Assembly (NCBI GenBank): GCA_022567815.1
Contig: JADFGI010000001.1
Span: forward strand, 1 to 29,292
DNA: 29,292 nt
Origin: Nitrospinota bacterium
Lineage (GTDB): Bacteria > Nitrospinota > Nitrospinia > Nitrospinales > VA-1
Reading direction: 5' to 3'
The position numbers and the translations under genes are program-made. The notes under the pieces were generated by a model. The model was not told the DNA's origin, did not search any database, and was given only the letters and a program-made list of their open reading frames with translations. This document shows positions 23,968-29,292 of this stretch, piece by piece (position 1 is the stretch's first letter; every line of letters begins with the position of its first letter).

Positions 23968-24165
23968 TGAACGACCCCGCCGCAAGCGGACGGGGTATCC
24001 GACAAGGATTTTTATTTAAAAGCCGTAGCCAGCGTGACGCTAGACCTGAATGGAAACATCTTTCTCTGCCGGTAAACATTATCAAGGCAAACGATTATTG
24101 CCTGTTGCCCCTGCGGCTAGTAGCTACGGGGTATGAAACCCACTGGTGGGAATCAAATGGGCAAT
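23968..24165 (+). repeat. R2 repeat with a 93-base insert in its hairpin loop
   Basis: It starts just after the metallohydrolase stop with hairpin accccg-ccgc-aa-gcgg-a-cggggt (23974-23996), then 'atccgacaaggatttttattt', which resembles a small terminator. The R2 central hairpin arm CCGTAGC is at 24023-24029 and its partner GCTACGG at 24123-24129. In the copies at 12947 and 14341 the loop is 2 bases; here it is 93 bases, beginning with R1-type ccagcgtgacgctagacc. The unit ends 'aacccactggtgggaatc'. Confidence 0.72.
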
Positions 24166-24222
24166 TTCGGATTAAGACCTATCGGTGGGACAAGATGATG
24201 AATTTTTCTAGAGGCAGGGCTG

Positions 24223-25872
24223 ATGACCTATTCACCTAAAAGAACTCCAAGAAAGTCTTTCCTTTCCAAGCTGAGGGTTGTTTGCTGTATTAGCTTGCTG
24301 GCTCTTTTAGCAGGGTGTGCTACGACAACCCAGTTGACTGATACAACTTTAGGAATCTCGGAACAGTTGCCTGCCAAAATAGCCATCTATTTTAAAAAAA
24401 TAGTTTCAAATAGACATGAACATGGGGCGAAAGAAGAAGACTATCAAGAATATATCCAGGAGATATTTACTCAGGTATTTTCAGAAGTTGAAGTGGTGAA
24501 CGAACTTGAAGATGTAGAGGAAACCAGATCAATAGCAATCGTTTTGATAGACTTTGATTCTTCTACAGGAATGTTTATCAATTCCCGTGCTAAAATTCGG
24601 TTTCTTGATACCAACGGCCAAGAACTCTTCTCTGGTAGGAATAATTCTTCGACTCCAAATTGGTGGAACTCAGTCGATGACCACAGAAACGCCGCTATTG
24701 CTACTTTCACCCCCCTCATCCGAAATTTGAGTCAAAGTGGGAAAGTCTTAAGCTATATCAGATCTAAACCAGCACTACATTATGCGGCGAAGTTCACTAA
24801 ACCATCGAGAGTGTTGATCTATGCGAAAGCGGACTCCACCCCGCCCTCCATCGTCATAACGTCTCATAAGATCAAGCGTGGGGTCTATGTGGTGGACAAT
24901 TCTTCCCGGACGGAAATCACCGGGCGAGCGGTGGACCCCAGCGGGGTGGTGGAGGTGAAGCTTAATGGCGAGTCAATTTTCCTTGATGCGGAGGGAAACT
25001 TTAAGGGCGATATCTTTCTGAGGGTAGGTGAGAACAAAGTAGTGATAACGGCGATGGACACTCAGCAGAACTTTGTCAGAAAAGATTTTGTCATCAAAAG
25101 AAACCCGAAAACCACCATGGTCCGCAAAGATGAGGTAACCGGACAGAAAGATTTTGGCAGGTTTTATGCCTTGATCATCGGCAACAACAATTATCAACAC
25201 TTGCCTAAACTCGAAACCGCCCGTAACGATGCAAAATCGCTTGAAAAAATTCTAAGAGAAAAGTATGGCTTTGAAACAGAGGTGTTGCTGGATGCGAAGA
25301 GAGATGAAATTTTAGAGCGCCTCAATAAAATCAGAAAAAGACTGGAGCAGAGCGACAGTTTTCTTTTATATTATGCCGGTCATGGTGAGTTCGATAAATC
25401 ATCGGGCAAGACCTATTGGCTACCCGTGGACGCCAAACTTGATGATGACACCAAATGGATTCTGGCCGATCGGATCACATCGAATATCAAGCGTTTCGCT
25501 TCCAACCATATTCTCATCGTGGCCGACAGCTGTTATTCAGGAACCATGACCAGAAGCCTGAAGACGGATGTGGACACCAAGGGTACTCGAAACATATACC
25601 TCAAAAAAATGCTCAATAAGCCCTCACGAACCCTGATCGCAAGCGGCGGGAACGAACCCGTGACCGATATTGGGGGTGAAGGTCATTCGGTCTTTGCGCA
25701 AGTGTTTTTAAAAGCCCTGAATTCGGTGGAAGATAAGGTCTTTACCGCCGAGGAACTATTTTACGGCTATCTAAAAGAAGCCGTTGCGGGAAGGTCCGAG
25801 CAGACCCCCGAATACAGCATCATCCGCAATTCCGGGCATGAAGGTGGGGATTTTCTGTTTGTGAGGGAATAA
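24223..25872 (+). CDS. Caspase-domain (peptidase C14) lipoprotein
   Basis: The 549-residue protein has a type II signal peptide with lipobox LAGC (lipidated Cys32). An unrecognised N-terminal domain spans about 33-200, a bacterial Ig-like beta domain about 205-293 (PPSIVITSHKIKRGVYVVDN, EVKLNGESIFLDAEGNF), and a C14 caspase-like protease domain about 310-549. The catalytic dyad is visible: H387 in YYAGHGEF and C437 in VADSCYSG. It is probably anchored in the outer or inner membrane facing the periplasm. Function is unknown, and processing of periplasmic partners is inference. The ATG at 24223 has GAGG upstream. The first 600 bp look more AT-rich than the rest. It stands alone, convergent with nrfA. 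Confidence 0.88.
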   Translation: MTYSPKRTPRKSFLSKLRVVCCISLLALLAGCATTTQLTDTTLGISEQLPAKIAIYFKKIVSNRHEHGAKEEDYQEYIQEIFTQVFSEVEVVNELEDVEETRSIAIVLIDFDSSTGMFINSRAKIRFLDTNGQELFSGRNNSSTPNWWNSVDDHRNAAIATFTPLIRNLSQSGKVLSYIRSKPALHYAAKFTKPSRVLIYAKADSTPPSIVITSHKIKRGVYVVDNSSRTEITGRAVDPSGVVEVKLNGESIFLDAEGNFKGDIFLRVGENKVVITAMDTQQNFVRKDFVIKRNPKTTMVRKDEVTGQKDFGRFYALIIGNNNYQHLPKLETARNDAKSLEKILREKYGFETEVLLDAKRDEILERLNKIRKRLEQSDSFLLYYAGHGEFDKSSGKTYWLPVDAKLDDDTKWILADRITSNIKRFASNHILIVADSCYSGTMTRSLKTDVDTKGTRNIYLKKMLNKPSRTLIASGGNEPVTDIGGEGHSVFAQVFLKALNSVEDKVFTAEELFYGYLKEAVAGRSEQTPEYSIIRNSGHEGGDFLFVRE

Positions 25873-25957
25873 ACTCCCAAGCTGGATTAGTAACGAAAAG
25901 TTCCTCTTCCTCCATTCAAATAACCAGGAGCGCAATTCCCCTTTCCCTCAAACAGAA

Positions 25958-27262
25958 TCATTTCTGCGCTTTCACAGCCGCTAATTGCGCCTGGCGGGAA
26001 AAATTAATCGAGTTGGCAAGGATGCGTGCCGATTCCTGGGGGCTGTGAAAACCTGTGCTGTTCTCGGATGAAATGAAATCCCACCGGATTTCACTTCTTC
26101 GATGCAGTTTCCGGGCCTCCTCTAGCTGGTCATCCGGTATGCCATTGTTTTGGGCTTCCACAATGGCGTCCATTGCATCCAAGAGAGAATCCTCCGCAAC
26201 ACCCAGCAACTCGGCAGTCCGGTTTTGAATGGTAATGACCCGGTCCCGCAAATGTTGCTCATCGGCTTTATGGCAGGTTTGACAAGCCTTATTGATGTTT
26301 GTCAGCGGACTCCGCAACCAGTGGTCTGAGATTTTCATGGCACCCTGCCTTATATAAGGCATATGACAATCCGAACAGGTCACACCAGACTTGGCATGAA
26401 GTCCCGAACTCCACAATTCGAATTCCGGATGTTGGATTTTGATCATGGGCGTTTTGGTTTCCTTGTGCGTCCAGTCTTTAAATTCGATAGCATCGTAATA
26501 GGTTTCAATATTTTCAATGCTCAGTCCTTCATCCCAGGGAAAAGTTAAAATTTTATCTTTCCCAGCGAAATAATATTCGACATGACATTGACCGCAGACA
26601 TAACTGCGCATTTCCTGTCGACTGGCCATGGAAAGGTCTATTCCTCTTTTTTGCATGGCATTTTTGAAAGCGGGACGGGTAATACGCAAAGCCATGGTTT
26701 TTGGGTCATGGCAATCGGCGCAGGAAGTTGCGGTGTGAAGTTTGTCTTTAAGATCATTAAAAGGTGTGCTGTTGAACGCTTCCCACCCCATGGACTTGAT
26801 GAGTTGAGGAGCTTCTGCCGCGTGACAATTGGCGCAAGCACCTGGCTGGCTGACCAATTTCACTCTTTGCGTTTTAATCTGATCGGACAAAGCATGATGA
26901 TGGCCCCGGTCTTCATTGTGGTCCTTGCTGAAGGCGTAGCCCGCCCAAAGGCGGATTAGTGCTGGGTTTTTCTCCAATTTGCTGTAGGGAACAGAACCCC
27001 CAAAAGGAGTCCCCATTGAAGAATCTTCAGTCTTTAAAAATGTATCGTATTGATTGGGAAAGTTTTTGCCCCAAACCGCTGGATCCAGTTCATCCTTACC
27101 AATTTCGACAACCTTTTGGAAGGGGATTTTGGCCTCAGCTTTTCGTTCCTGGATATTGACCAATAATGTCCCAATTCCCCACATGAGTCCGATTCCCAGA
27201 ACAAAAGAAGCGCCAAGGGCAATTAAAAATCCGAAAGAAATATTTCCGCAATCATTTTTCAT
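25958..27262 (-). CDS. nrfA: Cytochrome c nitrite reductase NrfA with CXXCH at the active-site heme
   Basis: NrfA reduces nitrite to ammonium in the periplasm with six electrons. The 434-residue protein has an uncleaved-looking N-terminal membrane segment (about 10-33). Five heme motifs follow: CANCH 143-147, CADCH 181-185, CGQCH 223-227, CSDCH 296-300, CQTCH 327-331. Catalytic R119 (DRGHH), Y230 (VEYYF) and H278 (KIQHPE) are present, as are the calcium-site E229/K275/Q277 positions. The first heme has CXXCH, not the usual CXXCK, so the active-site iron would have His in place of Lys. I chose the ATG at 27262, with GGGAGAAAG upstream; the frame extends further but overlaps nrfH. nrfH lies 32 bp upstream. 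Confidence 0.94.
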   Translation of the reverse strand: MKNDCGNISFGFLIALGASFVLGIGLMWGIGTLLVNIQERKAEAKIPFQKVVEIGKDELDPAVWGKNFPNQYDTFLKTEDSSMGTPFGGSVPYSKLEKNPALIRLWAGYAFSKDHNEDRGHHHALSDQIKTQRVKLVSQPGACANCHAAEAPQLIKSMGWEAFNSTPFNDLKDKLHTATSCADCHDPKTMALRITRPAFKNAMQKRGIDLSMASRQEMRSYVCGQCHVEYYFAGKDKILTFPWDEGLSIENIETYYDAIEFKDWTHKETKTPMIKIQHPEFELWSSGLHAKSGVTCSDCHMPYIRQGAMKISDHWLRSPLTNINKACQTCHKADEQHLRDRVITIQNRTAELLGVAEDSLLDAMDAIVEAQNNGIPDDQLEEARKLHRRSEIRWDFISSENSTGFHSPQESARILANSINFSRQAQLAAVKAQK

Positions 27263-27294
27263 TGTTCTTTCTCCCAAAGAGTCAATCCATCTCA

Positions 27295-27777
27295 TCATCC
27301 ATGCCCGACCCCGGAATGACAGGTCAGGCAATTCATTTCTTCTTTTCCGTGAAACCGCACAACCGAAGACACCAATGCGGAATGACATTTTAGGCACTGC
27401 AGGTTTGTGACTTTTCGGTTGAACCCCGTTATACGGATGGGTTCAGGAAAATTCCCGGTTGTAAAGGCTACGCTGTGGTTCCATCCATTAATGGCTTTTA
27501 CAATGTATTTCTCGTAGAAAACCTCGGGTGTGTGGCAGTCGTTGCAGGTGGCAACGGCTTTATGGGTGCCATGGTTCCACCGGTCATAAACCGATTGCAT
27601 GATATGACAGTTGGCACAGGCTTTGGGATCATCCACCATATAAGAAAACCCCTGGCCGTATATAAACGTGAATCCCCCCAGGCCCACGATTCCACCAGCC
27701 AGAAAGAAAACGAAAATCCATAAGAAAGGAGAGGAAAATTTATTTCTGGATTTGGAATCGGGGGATCTTTCAAACAT
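27295..27777 (-). CDS. nrfH: NrfH, membrane-anchored tetraheme quinol dehydrogenase
   Basis: NrfH of the NapC/NirT family oxidises menaquinol and feeds electrons to NrfA. The 160-residue protein has one N-terminal membrane helix (about 19-40) and four heme sites: CANCH in DDPKACANCHIM, CNDCH, CLKCH and CLTCH. The DDPKACxNCHIM block is highly typical of NrfH. The gene order nrfH-nrfA matches known operons. The ATG at 27777 has only a distant GGAG. No other nrf genes (nrfEFG, nrfI) are visible in the window, so heme lyase functions must be elsewhere. Confidence 0.95.
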   Translation of the reverse strand: MFERSPDSKSRNKFSSPFLWIFVFFLAGGIVGLGGFTFIYGQGFSYMVDDPKACANCHIMQSVYDRWNHGTHKAVATCNDCHTPEVFYEKYIVKAINGWNHSVAFTTGNFPEPIRITGFNRKVTNLQCLKCHSALVSSVVRFHGKEEMNCLTCHSGVGHG

Positions 27778-27998
27778 ACTAAGACGGGCTCCGGGAAAGA
27801 AGTGAATAGGTATGCAAATAGGATTAGCGGATGAACCGATTCAAAACTTACATATCAGTTGTCTATTGTGATCCGAGATTTCCAATATGTACATTAAATT
27901 TTTTCGGTCACTTAGAAAAAACCTGATCTTACCTCCAAGTGAAAGCGTTTTAATTTTTCCTCTTCCCAAAACCCGCCTTTCTTGTTTATCCTCAAGGC

Positions 27999-29292
27999 AT
28001 GGCGAATCCAAAAATGTTCAGATTTTCCATCGACCGCGGTGGAACGTTTACCGATATCTACGCTGAAGTTCCCGGCGAACCTGGTTATCGAGTCCTAAAA
28101 CTGCTCTCTGAAAATCCCGACCGCTATGACGACGCTCCCCTGGAAGGCATCCGCAGAATCCTTGAAGAGCAGGGTGCGCTGGCGGCAGAGGGCGTGGACG
28201 CAAGCCAGATTGAATGGGTGCGCATGGGAACCACGGTGGCCACCAACGCCTTGCTGGAAAGAAAGGGCGCTCGAACGGCTCTTCTCATTACAAAAGGGTT
28301 TCACGATTTACTGCAAATCGGCAAGCAAAACCGGCCTCGCATCTTTGACCTGGAAATTAAAAAACCGGATCTTCTTTATGAAAAAGTTGTCGAAGTCGAT
28401 GAGCGGGTAAGATTGGCCGATCAGGTTCCGCCTGAAGAGGGGAGTCCTGCCGCCAAGGGGTTGACCGGGGAAACGGTGGAGATCCTGAAAGCGCCTGATC
28501 TCGAAAAGTTACGCCGGGAACTTGACAAACTACTTGAAGAAGGGTTCGAGAGTCTGGCGATTGTTTTACTGCACGCTTTCACCTGGCCGGCTCACGAATT
28601 GCAAATAGGCGCGTTGGCGGAAGAGATGGGCTTTACCCAGGTTTCCCTGTCCAGCCAGGTCATGCCCCGTATTAAAATTGTGGACCGAGGGCAAACCTGT
28701 TGCGTCGATGCCTACCTGACGCCGCTCATCCGCAAATATATCGAAGGGTTTCGTTCCGGTTTTCGTCAAGGCAGTGACCCGGAGTTGTTTTTCATGCAGT
28801 CGGACGGCGGCCTGGGCCGGGCGGATTGTTTCACCGGAAGCAGGGCGATTCTTTCAGGTCCGGCGGGAGGCGTGGTCGGATATGCCATGACGGCGTTTGA
28901 CGAGGAATCGCGGGAACCGGTTATCGGGTTTGACATGGGGGGAACGTCCACCGACGTTTCCCGTTTTGATGGCGAGTATGAATGGGTACACGAAACGGAA
29001 GTGGCAGGCGTTCATCTGCAGGTCCCGCAATTTGCTATCCGCACGGTGGCGGCGGGGGGAGGGTCGCGGCTGTTTTTCAAAAATGGAACGTTTGTGGTAG
29101 GGCCGGAATCTTCCGGGGCCTATCCCGGTCCGGTGTGTTACCGAAACGGTGGCCCGCTGTCGCTCACCGACGCCAATCTGGTGTTGGGACGATTGCTTCC
29201 GGAATTTTTCCCCAGGATTTTTGGGCCCAAAGAAGATCAACCTTTGGACCTGGACGCAAGCCGCAGTGCGTTTCGGCATCTCACCGATGAAA
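27999..29292 (+). CDS. 5-oxoprolinase/hydantoinase, N-terminal part (runs off window)
   Basis: The frame is open from the ATG at 27999 to the window end (431 codons) without a stop. It reads MANPKMFRFSIDRGGTFTDI, then 'VRMGTTVATNALLERKG', 'TKGFHDLLQIGKQNRPRIFD', 'GFDMGGTSTDVSRFDGEY' and 'IRTVAAGGGS'. These are signatures of the HyuA/5-oxoprolinase superfamily. The FRFSIDRGGTFTD start is closest in style to the long ATP-dependent 5-oxoprolinase that opens 5-oxoproline to glutamate, which is about 1200 residues, so two thirds is outside the window. The Shine-Dalgarno is poor (AAGG next to the ATG). The gene is divergent from nrfH across a 221-bp gap with no assigned signals. Confidence 0.9.
   Translation, partial: MANPKMFRFSIDRGGTFTDIYAEVPGEPGYRVLKLLSENPDRYDDAPLEGIRRILEEQGALAAEGVDASQIEWVRMGTTVATNALLERKGARTALLITKGFHDLLQIGKQNRPRIFDLEIKKPDLLYEKVVEVDERVRLADQVPPEEGSPAAKGLTGETVEILKAPDLEKLRRELDKLLEEGFESLAIVLLHAFTWPAHELQIGALAEEMGFTQVSLSSQVMPRIKIVDRGQTCCVDAYLTPLIRKYIEGFRSGFRQGSDPELFFMQSDGGLGRADCFTGSRAILSGPAGGVVGYAMTAFDEESREPVIGFDMGGTSTDVSRFDGEYEWVHETEVAGVHLQVPQFAIRTVAAGGGSRLFFKNGTFVVGPESSGAYPGPVCYRNGGPLSLTDANLVLGRLLPEFFPRIFGPKEDQPLDLDASRSAFRHLTDE

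Noticed and set aside
23967..24239. Plus-strand 90-codon frame between the metallohydrolase and the caspase lipoprotein
   Set aside because: It lies in the R2 repeat and overlaps the caspase gene start. There is no protein-like character.
27263..27397. N-terminal extension of NrfA to 27397
   Set aside because: It would overlap nrfH by about 100 bp and puts an Arg-rich stretch before the membrane segment. The ATG at 27262 has a good Shine-Dalgarno.
27778..27998. FNR- or CRP-type site in the nrfH/oxoprolinase divergent gap
   Set aside because: I looked for TTGAT-N4-ATCAA and TGTGA-N6-TCACA symmetry. Only half-matches (attgtgatcc) were found, not enough to support a site.

Overview
The window looks like chromosomal DNA from a Gram-negative (diderm, LPS-making) bacterium. 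Support for this comes from an LpxC domain, a LolA lipoprotein carrier, an RseP site-2 protease, a lipoprotein signal peptide and periplasmic multiheme cytochromes c. Gene content and protein style (NrfHA, a PEP mutase fusion, HDOD proteins, an NtrC-like module) suggest a deep-branching anaerobe-related or nitrite-handling lineage such as Nitrospinota or former Deltaproteobacteria. That placement is inference from memory of protein style, not from a search.

Layout. Positions 1-6757 (minus strand) hold the conserved translation/transcription cluster rimP-nusA-infB-ylxP-rbfA-truB-rpsO, with rpsO cut by the window edge. A good rho-independent terminator at 6924-6954 separates it from proS (7041-8756). 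Still on the minus strand, going towards higher coordinates, come a PEP mutase/nucleotidyltransferase fusion, an 88-residue hypothetical, rseP, lolA, purN and a hicAB toxin-antitoxin pair. A secreted 13-repeat ankyrin protein (plus strand) follows. Then comes the minus-strand group greA-trmB-lpxC, in which the LpxC enzyme is fused to the C-terminus of a complete NtrC-type regulator (receiver, degenerate AAA+, Fis-like HTH). The plus strand then has an HDOD protein, a metallo-beta-lactamase-fold hydrolase and a caspase-domain lipoprotein. nrfHA lies on the minus strand, and a 5-oxoprolinase-type gene runs off the right edge on the plus strand.

The most striking coding feature is the receiver-AAA-HTH-LpxC fusion. 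The receiver keeps all phosphorylation residues and LpxC keeps all zinc and catalytic residues, while the AAA+ module has lost the GAFTGA loop, the Walker B acids and the arginine finger. This suggests that a transcription factor scaffold became a signal input for the committed step of lipid A synthesis.

The most striking non-coding feature is a set of dispersed palindrome-rich intergenic repeats. I call them R1 (GC-rich mosaic, about ten sites) and R2 (about 85-100 bp with a central hairpin, four sites). They occupy most gaps between genes and are not seen inside long coding regions. In two places R1-type sequence sits exactly where the loop of the R2 hairpin should be, and one R2 copy contributes the start codon region of purN. 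Other small elements include a 152-bp MITE-like unit, a 73-bp inverted-repeat element and a 41-bp tandem repeat that runs into the lpxC stop codon.
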